Below, in pieces: positions 7,500-17,041 of a DNA stretch of 64,000 bases. The stretch lies in assembly GCA_016709965.1 (NCBI GenBank), contig JADJLT010000001.1, positions 1,385,001-1,449,000 of the forward strand. Reading direction: 5' to 3'. Within the stretch, counting starts at the first letter, position 1; every line of letters begins with the position of its first letter. Origin of the DNA: Betaproteobacteria bacterium (lineage in GTDB: Bacteria; Pseudomonadota; Gammaproteobacteria; Burkholderiales; Rhodocyclaceae). A program made the translations under genes and the position numbers. A model generated the notes under the pieces. It saw nothing but the letters and a program-made list of their open reading frames with translations. It ran no database searches and had not been told where the DNA came from.

Positions 7500-9182
7500 G
7501 TGAATAGCGCCTTCTTCCTTGTCCTGCGACGCATGCGGGCGCCCATCATCGTGCTGATCGTGATCTACGCGATCTCTGTGGTCGGCCTCACCCTGATTCC
7601 GGGGATCGATGCTGACGGCAAGATGAGCGCGCCGCTGAGCTTTTTCCATGCCTTCTACTTCATCAGCTATACGGCGACGACCATCGGTTTCGGCGAACTG
7701 CCGGGCGCCTTCTCCGATGCCCAGCGCATGTGGGTCACCATCTGCATTTACCTCACGGTCATCGGCTGGTCATACTCGGTGGTCACGCTGATCGCCCTGC
7801 TTCAGGACAAGGGCTTCCAGAACACGCTGACGACCAACCGCTTCGCCCGCCGCGTGCTGCGACTCAAAGCACCTTTCTATCTGGTTTGCGGCTGTGGAGA
7901 AACCGGCAATCTGATCGCCCGCACCTTCGACCGCATCGAGCAGGCTTTTGTCGTTCTCGAAAAAGATGAATTACGTGTCGAAGAGCTCGACCTGCAGGAC
8001 TTCAAGACCGATACCCCCGCCTTGGCCGCAGATGCCAGCTTGCCGGACAATCTGCTGCTGGCGGGCCTGAAGCACCCCAAATGCCGTGGCGTACTGGCCG
8101 TCACCAACGACGAGCAGGCCAATCTGGCTATCGCCATCGCCGTGCGCCTGCTCAACCCAAAAGTGCCGGTCATTGCCCGCGCCCGCAGCGAAGCGGTCAC
8201 TGCCAACATGGCATCGTTCGGCACCAACCACATCATCAATCCATTCGAGCGTTTTGCCGAGCATCTGGCCCTGGCCGTCGCTGCCCCCGAGCGTTTTCGC
8301 CTGATCGAACTGTTGACCAGCCTGCCCGAAAGCGCCATTCCCGAACCGCACCGCCCGCCGCGCGGCCACTGGATTCTCTGTGGCTACGGCAGCTTTGGTC
8401 ACGCCGTGGCCGACCGACTGCGTGACACCGGCATCACGCTGACCATCATTGACCCGGCCGCCAAGGATGCCGACCAACAGTTCATCGGCGACGGCACCGA
8501 GGCAATCACCCTCCGTCAGGCCGGCATCGACCAAGCCACCGGCATCGTCGCCGGCACTGACAACGACATCAATAATCTGTCGATCGCCGTCACTGCCCGT
8601 GAGTTAAAGCCGGAATTGTTCGTCGTGACCCGTCAGAATCAGGCTGCCAACAGCCCCCTGTTTAGCGCCTTCGGGGCCGACTTTACGGTACTCCCCAGTC
8701 GTATTGTCGCCCAGGAAACTATCGCCATACTTACGGCGCCACTACTCGCGCGCTTTCTGGAGCACGTGCACAAGCTGGATGAGACGCAATGTCGTCAGCT
8801 GGTTGAACGGCTGCAAGCGGAATGCGGCGATCTGACACCAGCGGTGTGGGATATACGGCTTGATGCCGAGGAGGCGCCGGCCATAACTCAGGCGCTGATC
8901 AATAGCCGCCCGATCCAGCTTGGAGAAATCATGCGCGATGGGGCCGATCGCAGTTGCCGCCTGCCGATTGTTCCCTTGCTGGTCGAACGTGACGCCGACA
9001 GCCTGCTGTTGCCCAATGAGACTTTGGTACTGCAAGCCGGTGATCGCCTGCTCTTCGCCAGCACACTCGCGGCCCGGCGCGACCTGGAGTTAAGTTTGAA
9101 CAACGCCAACGAACTGGATTTTGTACTGACCGGCCATGAAAACTCCGGCAGCCTGCTCGGTCGCCTGCTGGCTACCGGATAA
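7500..9182 (+). CDS. Potassium channel with tandem TrkA-N (RCK) domains
   Basis: 560 residues. Two or three N-terminal helices flank a pore loop with filter TATTIGFGEL (residues 58-67), so TIGFGE replaces TVGYGD, typical of bacterial K+ channels. A first Rossmann TrkA-N domain begins at VCGCGETG (about 129-136), a second at LCGYGSFGHAVADRL (about 297). A TrkA-C-like region ends the protein. RCK domains of this kind gate channels in response to nucleotides or ions. The start is GTG 7500, preceded by a GGGAG-type site. The gene converges on the TRAP permease with 29 bases between stops. Confidence 0.88.
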   Translation: MNSAFFLVLRRMRAPIIVLIVIYAISVVGLTLIPGIDADGKMSAPLSFFHAFYFISYTATTIGFGELPGAFSDAQRMWVTICIYLTVIGWSYSVVTLIALLQDKGFQNTLTTNRFARRVLRLKAPFYLVCGCGETGNLIARTFDRIEQAFVVLEKDELRVEELDLQDFKTDTPALAADASLPDNLLLAGLKHPKCRGVLAVTNDEQANLAIAIAVRLLNPKVPVIARARSEAVTANMASFGTNHIINPFERFAEHLALAVAAPERFRLIELLTSLPESAIPEPHRPPRGHWILCGYGSFGHAVADRLRDTGITLTIIDPAAKDADQQFIGDGTEAITLRQAGIDQATGIVAGTDNDINNLSIAVTARELKPELFVVTRQNQAANSPLFSAFGADFTVLPSRIVAQETIAILTAPLLARFLEHVHKLDETQCRQLVERLQAECGDLTPAVWDIRLDAEEAPAITQALINSRPIQLGEIMRDGADRSCRLPIVPLLVERDADSLLLPNETLVLQAGDRLLFASTLAARRDLELSLNNANELDFVLTGHENSGSLLGRLLATG

Positions 9183-9211
9183 TCCCGGCCAAAGGCGGAT
9201 CAGCGGGTCGC

Positions 9212-11035
9212 TCAACCGTAGAAGCCAAGGGCCTTGGGCAACCAGGTCGCCAGAACCGGCAAGGCTGAAATCATCAGCGCCCCCAGAAGCATGGCGAGCA
9301 CCGCGGGCACGACGGCAGCGGCGACGTAGCGAATCGGTTTACCGAACATCGCCGAGGCGAAATATATGTTCATGCCGGCTGGCGGGCAAAGAAAACCCAT
9401 CTCGATATTGGCCAGAAAAATAACGCCGAAATGCACCGGATCCACACCGTAAGCAAGGGCTACTGGCAAGAGCAGCGGCACCAGCACGACAATCGCCGCA
9501 TAGATTTCCATCAAGGCGCCGGCTATCAGCAGGAACAGATTCAAAACCATCAGAAAGGCAAACTTGTTGGGCAGCACAGACTGCACCCAATCGATTGCCG
9601 CATCGGGAATACCGGCATCGATGAGGTAATTGGTCAGCCCCAGTGCCATGCCCAGGATCAGCATGATGCCACCGATCACTTCGGCACAATCGACCAGTGC
9701 CTGACGCAGTTGCGGCCAGCCCAGTTCCCGGTGCGCAACTGCCTGCGTCAGCATCGCGTAGATCGCCGTCAGCGCGGCACTTTCAGTTGGCGTGGCGATC
9801 CCGCTGACCAGCGAGCCGATCGCCACCACCGGCGCGCATAACTCCCACTTGGCCAGCCACAACGCGCGCCCGAGATTTTTCGGTTTTGGCTGATTTTCCC
9901 GGTTGACCGCAGCAATGCTGCCACGGCGCAGATAGCCGCCGACCAACAACAAACAAGCGACCATGACGACTGCCGGCAGCACACCGGCCAGAAACATCGT
10001 GTTGATCGGCACCCGAGCGATGATGGCGTACATGATCAGCGGCACTGACGGCGCCAGCAACACCCCCAGCGCGCTGGCGCTGGTCACCAGGCTGATACCT
10101 CGCTGCTCGGGGAAGCCCGCCTTGGTCAGCAGTGGCAGCAACAGGCCGCCGAGCGCTAGGATGGTGACGCCGCTGCCACCGGTAAAAGCCGTAAAGAATG
10201 AACAAAGCACCGCGGCCGCGATGGCCGTTCCGGTCACGCCACTGCCAAAAGCGGCAGTAAAGACGCTGCCAAGGCGAGCCGCCGCGCCAGTCCGGGCGAA
10301 GAGCAGGCCGGCCAGCGTAAACAAGGGCAGCGCTGGCAATGAAGGATTGACCGTGATCTGGTAGTGACTGAGCGGCACCGAAGCCAGTGGCTGCCCTTCG
10401 CTCCAGAACAGAGCCAGGGCCAGCCCGCCCAGCACGGCAAAGATCGGTGCGCCGCAGAATAGAATGAGCATCAACCACAGTGCAAATGGCCACAAGGGCA
10501 ATGTACTGCCATCAAAATACTGGGCAAAAGCATACCCGACCGCTGGCAGGACGAGTGCCAACACGATGCGCCCCGCCCAACCTGAGATGATCCGAGAAGC
10601 CAGCTTGAGGCCAAGCAACGCAAAGCCCAGCGGCATGGCCAGCTCGAACATCCAGCCAGTGACCCCATAGGCAATATCACGCGGCATCTCCATTTCACTG
10701 GCAACAAACGTCCAGCTGGCTTGTGCCAGCATCCCGCAAAGCACAGCCGCACTGGCCTTGCCGACAACAGCGGCGACACTGCGCACACGGGGATTCCTCG
10801 ATGCGGTGAACCCCGCCCCGAGCGAACTCAAGTGCAGTCCACGCTCAGCCAGCAGCGCACCAAACATGGCCAGCAGCAAACCACAGTGCTGGACCAGTAC
10901 CGGCGCGTTGTCGATACCCGCACCGAACAAGGGCCGCAACCCGATTTCGAGCAATGGCACCAGCAACATGACGGCCAGCGCGCAACCGGCGATCAGCGCA
11001 TCGAATTCACCCAGGCGGCGCAACAGATTCATCAT
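9212..11035 (-). CDS. TRAP transporter, fused DctQ-DctM permease
   Basis: About 607 residues. The N-terminal third (about 1-180, four helices, ending near ASRIISGW) is the small DctQ subunit. The rest is the 12-helix DctM subunit, with GGSGVTILALGGLLLPLLTKAG, GVLLAPSVPLIMYAI, SGIATPTESAALTAIYAM and GFLCPPAGMNIYFAS as family motifs. TRAP systems take up organic acids by Na+-coupled secondary transport. I chose MMNLLRRLG as start. The loop encoded near 9881-9915 contains an antisense copy of the dispersed repeat (protein NRENQPKPKNLG), between membrane helices where an insertion would be tolerated. Third gene of the TatT-DctP-DctQM operon. Confidence 0.9.
   Translation of the reverse strand: MMNLLRRLGEFDALIAGCALAVMLLVPLLEIGLRPLFGAGIDNAPVLVQHCGLLLAMFGALLAERGLHLSSLGAGFTASRNPRVRSVAAVVGKASAAVLCGMLAQASWTFVASEMEMPRDIAYGVTGWMFELAMPLGFALLGLKLASRIISGWAGRIVLALVLPAVGYAFAQYFDGSTLPLWPFALWLMLILFCGAPIFAVLGGLALALFWSEGQPLASVPLSHYQITVNPSLPALPLFTLAGLLFARTGAAARLGSVFTAAFGSGVTGTAIAAAVLCSFFTAFTGGSGVTILALGGLLLPLLTKAGFPEQRGISLVTSASALGVLLAPSVPLIMYAIIARVPINTMFLAGVLPAVVMVACLLLVGGYLRRGSIAAVNRENQPKPKNLGRALWLAKWELCAPVVAIGSLVSGIATPTESAALTAIYAMLTQAVAHRELGWPQLRQALVDCAEVIGGIMLILGMALGLTNYLIDAGIPDAAIDWVQSVLPNKFAFLMVLNLFLLIAGALMEIYAAIVVLVPLLLPVALAYGVDPVHFGVIFLANIEMGFLCPPAGMNIYFASAMFGKPIRYVAAAVVPAVLAMLLGALMISALPVLATWLPKALGFYG
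9881..9915 (+). repeat. Dispersed GGTTGACCG repeat, copy 2
   Basis: GGTTTTGGCTGATTTT then CCCGGTTGACCGCAGCAAT: one of the closest matches to the consensus. It lies inside the DctQM gene, antisense to it. Confidence 0.8.
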
Positions 11036-11096
11036 GTGTCCTGCACAACTCAATCAGCGCGGGACTGGCCCGCGGGTCGCAATTTTCGCGAAACGC

Positions 11097-12098
11097 CTAG
11101 CGCTTGCCGGCGCGAAAATCCTTCAGATGGCGCACCACCTCGTCGAACTGTTCGGCCGGGACCAGCTTGCCGCGAATGCGTGGATAAAGGCCATCGGCCA
11201 GGGCGTTCCATTCTTTGATTTGCGCCGCGTTGGGCTGGTTGACCGTCAGGCCACGCTTCTTCATCGCATCAACCGCTTCGTCAACTTCCTGACGTGCCTT
11301 GGCGCGCAACTGGACTCCGGCCTTGGCGCCGGCCTCGCGAACAGCGACCTGCCCCTCCGGCGTCAGCTCATCCCATGCTTTGCGGGTGATGATCAAGGCA
11401 CCGACCACGGGCGCCCAGTTCATGTCCAGCATGTTGTTGGCAGTGGTGTAGATTTGCGTGGCCAGCGCGAAATAGGGCGTCGAGGGCACGGCGTTGATCA
11501 TGCCGGTCTGGATCGCCGGCAGAATGTCGGCCGTTTCCAGCGGCACCGGCGTGTATCCCAGGCTTTTCATGATCTCCTGCTGGTCGGCTTCGGCACCCCA
11601 GGCAAAGAATTTCATCTTCTTGAAATCATTCGGCCCAAAGGCTGGCTCCTTCGAGAAGAAGCGCACCCAGCCGGCATCGCCCCAGGCCAGCACGACAAAG
11701 CCCTTTTCAAGAAATTTCTTCTCCATGGCCGGGCGCATTTTCTCGCGCACGTAATCGACCTCGTCCCAGCTCTTGAACATCATCGGCATGTTCTGCAGCG
11801 CGGCAATCGACGGCTCGATCTCGCGCAGCCCGACGACCGACAGCAGGCCGCCCTGCAACTGGCCGATGCGCATCCTGCGCACCATGTCCGTCTCGCCCCC
11901 CTGGCTGCCATCCGGATAGACCAGATATTTCCCGTGCCCCCCCTGGGCTGTCCGCCACGCTTCACCCAATGCCATCAGCTGGCGGTGATAGAGCGAATTC
12001 TTCGGCGCCAGCGTACCGATGCGCAATTGCGGGTCAGCGGCAAAGGTATTCAATGCAATGACGGCGCCGAGCACCAGCGTAGCCAGTTTGAATTTCAT
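11097..12098 (-). CDS. TRAP transporter substrate-binding protein DctP
   Basis: 333 residues. Signal peptide MKFKLATLVLGAVIALNTFA, then a periplasmic DctP-type domain with LRIGTLAPKNSLYHRQLMALGEAW, EMPMFKSWDEVD-type central region and VGALIITRKAWDELTPEGQ. The conserved substrate-carboxylate Arg usually in the central strand is likely in the GWVRFFSKEPAFGPNDFKKMKFFAWG region. It captures the ligand for the fused permease downstream. It lies between the TatT lipoprotein (26-base gap) and DctQM (61-base gap). The ligand is not identifiable; TatT association is known for the TPAT-dependent subset of TRAP systems. Confidence 0.9.
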   Translation of the reverse strand: MKFKLATLVLGAVIALNTFAADPQLRIGTLAPKNSLYHRQLMALGEAWRTAQGGHGKYLVYPDGSQGGETDMVRRMRIGQLQGGLLSVVGLREIEPSIAALQNMPMMFKSWDEVDYVREKMRPAMEKKFLEKGFVVLAWGDAGWVRFFSKEPAFGPNDFKKMKFFAWGAEADQQEIMKSLGYTPVPLETADILPAIQTGMINAVPSTPYFALATQIYTTANNMLDMNWAPVVGALIITRKAWDELTPEGQVAVREAGAKAGVQLRAKARQEVDEAVDAMKKRGLTVNQPNAAQIKEWNALADGLYPRIRGKLVPAEQFDEVVRHLKDFRAGKR

Positions 12099-12123
12099 TT
12101 CATACTCCTTGGGTTTTCATCGT

Positions 12124-13023
12124 TCAGAACAGGTCGGGCGCCTGTTCGAGCAGCCATGCTGCCCGGCGACGCATGACTTCGTTCTGCAAGGCTTGCGGGC
12201 TATCCGGTTTATCCTTGATCGCCAATGCCTGATTGAGCAAGCGTTCAAACAGCACTCGGTCTCCCGCCGGCAAGGCATACCCTTCGGCCTTGCCCACCAG
12301 GGTTCCCGCATTGCCAGCACCTTGCGCAATCGCCTGATCAAACCAGACCAGCGCCTGTTGCTGGCTACCGCCTGGCCGTCCAGCTTCGTATGTCGCCAGC
12401 AGCCCGGTCAGCGCGCCCTGCCCCCAAGCGGGATCAAGTTGCCAGGCAAGCTGCGTCAGGCGTACCGCCTGCGGCAGATCGGCAACAACATCAGGGTCAT
12501 CCTTTGACAATGAAATCCAGCCACCCCACGAGGCCGCAGCCCAGTAGGCAAGGCCAACCTGTTCCAAGGAAAGTTTCGGCCAGTCAGCCGCTTGCGAGCT
12601 GCTCAAGGCACCGGCAAAACCGGGAGTCTCACGATTGAGCGCAGCCATCGCATGCATGTGTGCCCGACGATAAAGCAGTGCGGCACGCCGGAGCATGCGT
12701 TCTGCGGATTTGGCATCCTTCGCTTCAATGCGGTCGGCCTCGAATCCAACAAAGGCATAGGCGTACTGGGTAAAGCCGGCTGCCACCGATTCAGCCAGCG
12801 CGTGGTGCCCGGGATCACTACGCAGTACCGACTCCGATAGCTTCAGATAAAAAGCACTGGCCTCGCGAGCCAGGTCAAGATCGCTCTCGCCGGACCGCCC
12901 CTGCGCCGCCAATTCGTCAGCGATGCTGCCAACCACCATCTGGCGCGGCGAACATGCCGTTAGCACGACAATGAACATGAGCGAGGTGATGACAATAGAA
13001 GCGTGGCGCCAGAGCAAGGGCAC
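12124..13023 (-). CDS. TRAP-associated TatT (TPAT) lipoprotein
   Basis: 299 residues. A lipoprotein signal with lipobox LTAC (MFIVVLTACSPRQM) is followed by an all-helical TPR-like domain. Characteristic segments are SEGDLDLAREASAFYLKLSESVL-like, RAHMHAMAALN, GLAYWAAASWGGWISLSKDDPDVVADLPQ and LTGLLATYEAGRPGG, which match the TRAP transporter TatT component family. In Treponema the homologue (Tp0956) partners with a DctP protein, apparently to bring hydrophobic ligands to it. Placement directly upstream of dctP and dctQM supports the same three-part system here. Confidence 0.85.
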   Translation of the reverse strand: MPLLWRHASIVITSLMFIVVLTACSPRQMVVGSIADELAAQGRSGESDLDLAREASAFYLKLSESVLRSDPGHHALAESVAAGFTQYAYAFVGFEADRIEAKDAKSAERMLRRAALLYRRAHMHAMAALNRETPGFAGALSSSQAADWPKLSLEQVGLAYWAAASWGGWISLSKDDPDVVADLPQAVRLTQLAWQLDPAWGQGALTGLLATYEAGRPGGSQQQALVWFDQAIAQGAGNAGTLVGKAEGYALPAGDRVLFERLLNQALAIKDKPDSPQALQNEVMRRRAAWLLEQAPDLF

Positions 13024-13166
13024 GTGATTTCCGCCGGTAACAATTGGGTGGCTCGCACACTAGCCAGCCGATGTTACGTAGGGATGACAGCCACTTTTTT
13101 GACAATCCGGCCGTAGCGGCCAACTGGCACTAAAATAGCCGGATATCTTTCACCCATGATGCCACC

Positions 13167-13655
13167 GTGACCTACGCCACTCCCCACTTCGAATCCAAAA
13201 TTTGCCCGCCAGACCAGTTGACCGCAAGAAGTGCGCTGCTGGCCCGGCCTCTCGTGTTTACGAACGGCTGCTTTGATATTCTGCATCGCGGGCACGTCAC
13301 CTATCTGGCGCAAGCTGCCGCACTGGGCAGCAGCATGATTGTCGCGCTCAACACGGACGCCTCGGTGAAACGGCTAGGCAAGGGCGACGATCGCCCGGTC
13401 AATGCGCTGGAAGACCGGCTGGCGGTCATGGCATCACTCGCCTGCGTGACGCTGGTGACGTGGTTCGATGAGGAAACGCCCTTGCAGCGCATCCTCGAAT
13501 GCCGCCCCGACATGCTCGTCAAGGGCGGCGACTGGCCGGTAGAAAAAATAGTGGGATGCGCCGAAGTCCGCGGCTGGGGCGGAACCGTTCACTCCATCCC
13601 GTTCATCCATCAGAAATCGACCACCGCGCTGCTGGAAAAAATCAGACGGTTATAA
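13167..13655 (+). CDS. hldE: D-beta-D-heptose 1-phosphate adenylyltransferase (HldE C-domain type)
   Basis: 162 residues, the stand-alone cytidylyltransferase-fold domain (RfaE2/HldC type). It shows LVFTNGCFDILHRGHVTYL with the nucleotide-binding H-x-G-H, and GDDRPVNALEDRLAVMASL. It adenylates heptose 1-phosphate in ADP-heptose synthesis for LPS, a later step than GmhA at 5.7 kb. The start is GTG 13167. A degenerate match to the dispersed repeat (AAAATTTGCCCG...AGTTGACCGCAA, 13197-13230) falls in the N-terminal 20 residues (PDQLTARSALL), which are not part of the catalytic fold. Divergent from the TatT gene. Confidence 0.92.
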   Translation: MTYATPHFESKICPPDQLTARSALLARPLVFTNGCFDILHRGHVTYLAQAAALGSSMIVALNTDASVKRLGKGDDRPVNALEDRLAVMASLACVTLVTWFDEETPLQRILECRPDMLVKGGDWPVEKIVGCAEVRGWGGTVHSIPFIHQKSTTALLEKIRRL

Positions 13656-13699
13656 GCCGGGGAGCCAATCTTCAGCCGGCGTGATCAGTATCTGAAAGC

Positions 13700-15595
13700 T
13701 CAGAGTACGACCTGGGTTCCCAGTTCGACGACACGGTTGCTGGGAATCTTGAAGAATGCCGTCGCCGACCCGGCATTGCGGAACATGGCGATGAAAATCT
13801 TCTCGCGCCAGAAAGCCATTTCCGAGCCGAGTCGCGGAATCAATGTTTCGCGGCCAATAAAGTAGGAAGTTTCCAATGCGCTGAATGCCAGTCCGGCATT
13901 GGCGCACAAATCCAGTGCTGCCGGCACATCCGGCTCATCCTTGAAACCATACTGGATGATGACACTCCAGAAGTTCTCCTTGAGCTGTCGCACTTCGACC
14001 CGATCAATCTCCGGCACATAGGGCACATCGAAGAATTGGACGGACAACAGGACCACACGTTCGTGCAACACCTTGTTGTGCATCAGATTGTGCAGCAGCG
14101 CATGCGGCACCCCCCGCGGATCGGCGTTCAGGAAAACCGCCGTGCCGGCAACCCGGGTCGGCATTGATGACCCCAGAGAATCGAGAAACATCGACAATTC
14201 AAGCCGTTCGCCCTTGAGTCGCTCAGAGAGCAATTGCCGGCCGCGCTTCCAGGTCATCATCAGAATAAACACCACCACGCCAGCAATCAGCGGGAACCAG
14301 CCACCATCGGGAATCTTCAGGACGTTGGCAGCGAGAAATACCAGTTCGACCGACAGGAAGCAGGCGAACAGCAGCCCAGCCTTGAGCCAGCCCCACTTCC
14401 AGACCTTGGCAACCACATAGGCGGCAAGAATCGAGGTAATCACCATATCGCCGGTCACCGCGATACCGTAGGCAGCCGCCAGATTATTGGACGACTTGAA
14501 GCCGAGGACGAGAATCATCACCGCGATCATCAGGCCCCAATTGACCGCAGGCAGATAAATCTGCCCCTGCTCCTACTCCGAGGTGTGCTGCACCTCCATC
14601 CGCGGCACGAAGCCAAGCTGCATAGCCTGGCGAGTAACCGAGAACGCACCTGAAATGACCGCCTGTGAGGCGATCACTGTCGCCAGCGTAGCCAGGCCAA
14701 CGAGCGGAAAAAGCGCCCACTCGGGAGCTGAAAGAAAGAAGGGATTTTTGGCTGCCTCGGGTTGCGCCAGGATCAGCGCGCCCTGCCCAAAATAATTCAG
14801 CACCAGCGCAGGCAGCACGAAGGAGAACCAGGCCCGCGAGATCGGCTTGCGACCAAAGTGGCCCATGTCGGCATAAAGCGCCTCGGCACCAGTAACGGCC
14901 AGCACGACGTTACCCATGGCCACGAGCGACATGGCCTTGTTTTCAAGCAGGAACTCGACGCCGTAATACGGGTTGATCGCCATCAGGATGGCCGGATGCG
15001 CAATGATGTTGTGGATACCCAGCACGGCCAGCGAACTGAACCAGAGCATCATGATCGGCCCAAAATAGGTACCAACCTTGGCGGTGCCATTCCTTTGCAC
15101 GAAAAAAAGCCCGAAAAGCACGAGCAAGGTAATCGGAATAACCACCGGCTTGAAAGCCGGCGTCACAATTTCCAGCCCCTCGACCGCCGACAATACCGAA
15201 ATTGCCGGCGTTACCATGCCATCCCCGTAAAACATCGCGGCGCCGAGAACCCCGAAAATCATGATCAACCGTGCCTGACGCGGTTTTTCCTGAGCGGTAT
15301 GCAGGGCAAGCGCAATCAGCGCCATGATGCCGCCTTCGCCGCGATTATCAGCACGCATGATGAAGGTCACGTACTTGATCGATACCACGATGATGAGCGC
15401 CCAGAAAAACAGGGACAGGCTGCCGTAAATATTGGCCATCGTCACCGGAATCGGGTGATTGCCGGCGAAAACCTCCTTCACCGCATACAAGGGGCTGGTC
15501 CCGATATCGCCATAGACCACCCCGAGGGCAGCCAGCGTCAAGGCGGCAAAACGCTTCCCGGAAATATCTCCCGCCTGCTGGTCACTACTCATCAA
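13700..15595 (-). pseudogene. kup: Potassium uptake protein Kup, interrupted by in-frame TAG
   Basis: Two collinear frames form one Kup protein of about 631 codons. Residues 1-340 start MMSSDQQAGDIS and include LALGVVYGDIGTSPLYAVKE. Then comes a single TAG (14573-14575), after which the same frame continues EQGQIYLPAVNWGLMIAVM to the end. In Kup proteins this point reads HTSE-x-E/x-GQIY with no gap, so TAG replaces one codon (CAG or AAG would need one change). Kup is an inner-membrane K+/H+ symporter with 12 helices. Everything else, including the C-terminal cytoplasmic domain, looks intact. Either a recent nonsense mutation, a sequencing error, or amber suppression; reinitiation at the GTG/ATG just downstream could only give the C-terminal part. 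Confidence 0.85.
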
Positions 15596-15654
15596 TCCTG
15601 TTCCCCGTCGATGTCTGGCGGCTTTCTGAGCGAGCCGCTCAATACAATGCTGGC

Positions 15655-16503
15655 TTAGCCTCCCAGGGCGGCCTTTAGCGAATGCACTTCCTCTTCCGAT
15701 TCATCGACAATTTCTGCCAGTGTGTCAGCATCGAAAAGTGTATCGAGCATCGACGTATCGATCTCGCCGTCCAGCGTCGCATCCCGCCAGCTGGCAGTCC
15801 GATTGGCGATCTTGTTGGCGATAAACAGAACGTCTGAAAGGTTATCGACAGCACTAATCTCACGGTCAGTTTCGTGATCCCGGACAGCCTCAAGCACCGA
15901 CTCCGGTAATCCAAGCGCCGAAAGCAGTGCATGACCAATGTTGTCATGCCAGTCGACCAGCAAGGCATGCAGCTCTACCTTGTCGTTGAGAAGTTCCGGG
16001 AAATTGGCAGCCCGCGACATCAAGTAGAACACCCCGAGGTCATGCACCAGTCCAGCAAACATGGCTTCATCACCGTTGATCTTGGCCAGTTTGCGCGCCA
16101 GCACGCGGCACAGTGCGGCAACGTGCGAAGTATGCTCCCACAGGCGCTGGGAAATTCCCTCAAAGGGCTGCATCTGCTTCGACTTGAGCAACTGCTCCAT
16201 GGCCACCGCAAAAGATACGGTACGCACCGCCTCCATGCCGACCCGGACGATGGCACTCTTCACATCGGCAATCTCGCGACCGCTCGGATTCAAGGCCACC
16301 GAGTTGGACATGCGGATGATCTTGGCGCTCATCAACGGCTCTGCACCGATCAGCTTGGAAAGCTGCTCGATGCTCAGATTCTGGTCCTTCAGCGCAGCAC
16401 GTACCTGAAAGGTAATGTCGAGGAAGGTTGGAAAAGTAATTTCATTGCCGGAAAGATCCCGGGCGATGTCCTCAAGAATCTTGAAAGTGACGGCGCTGGC
16501 CAT
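15655..16503 (-). CDS. HDOD-domain signalling protein
   Basis: 282 residues, cytoplasmic. It is a HDOD domain (about 20-215): LSKLIGAEPLMSAKIIRMSNS, VKSAIVRVGMEAVRTVSFAVAM, LWEHTSHVAALCRVLARK and MFAGLVHDLGVFYLMS. The HD-superfamily metal pair is partly kept (HDLG). HDOD proteins are regulatory modules in bacterial signalling; this one has no GGDEF or EAL partner domain. It sits between ssb and kup on the same strand, 59 bases upstream of kup, with a GCGGCT/AGCCGC hairpin (15616-15637) in that gap. Confidence 0.87.
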   Translation of the reverse strand: MASAVTFKILEDIARDLSGNEITFPTFLDITFQVRAALKDQNLSIEQLSKLIGAEPLMSAKIIRMSNSVALNPSGREIADVKSAIVRVGMEAVRTVSFAVAMEQLLKSKQMQPFEGISQRLWEHTSHVAALCRVLARKLAKINGDEAMFAGLVHDLGVFYLMSRAANFPELLNDKVELHALLVDWHDNIGHALLSALGLPESVLEAVRDHETDREISAVDNLSDVLFIANKIANRTASWRDATLDGEIDTSMLDTLFDADTLAEIVDESEEEVHSLKAALGG

Positions 16504-16570
16504 GCTGTATTTACCTCAGTAAAAAATGAAGTTGCGCCGCAGGACGACCACGGCGCAAGCAATGCCTCGA

Positions 16571-17029
16571 TCAAAACGGAATATCGTCGCCCAGGTCTTC
16601 GAACGATGGCTTTGGCTTGTTCTTCGCCGGGGCAGGCGCGTAATCGGTCGGCTCGCGTTCGAAACCGCCACCACCGGCTGGCGACCCCATACCCTGACGA
16701 GAACCCAGCATTTTCATTTCATCGCCGCGGATTTCGGTGGTGTAACGCTCCTGCCCGTCCTTATCAGTCCATTTGCGCGTGCGCAGGCTGCCTTCAACGT
16801 AAACCTGCGAGCCTTTCTTCAGATACTGACCAGCGATCTCTGCCAACTTGCCAAAGAACGAGACACGGTGCCATTCAGTCAATTCCTTCTTCTCGCCGGT
16901 TGACTTGTCTTTCCAGCTATCCGTGGTGGCCAGGCTGAAATTGCACATCGCTTCGCCGCTTGCCGTATAACGCACTTCCGGATCCTTGCCCAGATTGCCG
17001 ACGAGAATCACCTTGTTCACCGATGCCAT
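16571..17029 (-). CDS. ssb: Single-stranded DNA-binding protein
   Basis: 152 residues. N-terminal OB fold (MASVNKVILVGNLGKDPEVRY, ATTDSWKDKSTGEKKELTEWHRV, GSQVYVEGSLRTRKW) and a Gly/Pro-rich linker. The acidic tip ending DDIPF recruits repair and replication proteins. Length and tip are normal, so the gene looks functional. It follows the MFS gene after 12 bases. In many betaproteobacteria uvrA, an MFS gene and ssb are neighbours with uvrA divergent; here uvrA has been displaced by about 4 kb (see 18.5-22.2 kb). Confidence 0.97.
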   Translation of the reverse strand: MASVNKVILVGNLGKDPEVRYTASGEAMCNFSLATTDSWKDKSTGEKKELTEWHRVSFFGKLAEIAGQYLKKGSQVYVEGSLRTRKWTDKDGQERYTTEIRGDEMKMLGSRQGMGSPAGGGGFEREPTDYAPAPAKNKPKPSFEDLGDDIPF

Positions 17030-17041
17030 TGCCCATGTCTC

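Noticed and set aside
11225..11250. GGTTGACCG in the dctP gene
   Set aside because: The nine-base core is there but no T run or A-arm; the codons give a normal DctP stretch.
14573..14575. TAG in kup as pyrrolysine or programmed readthrough
   Set aside because: No such use is known in this group and no special context follows; mutation or error is simpler.
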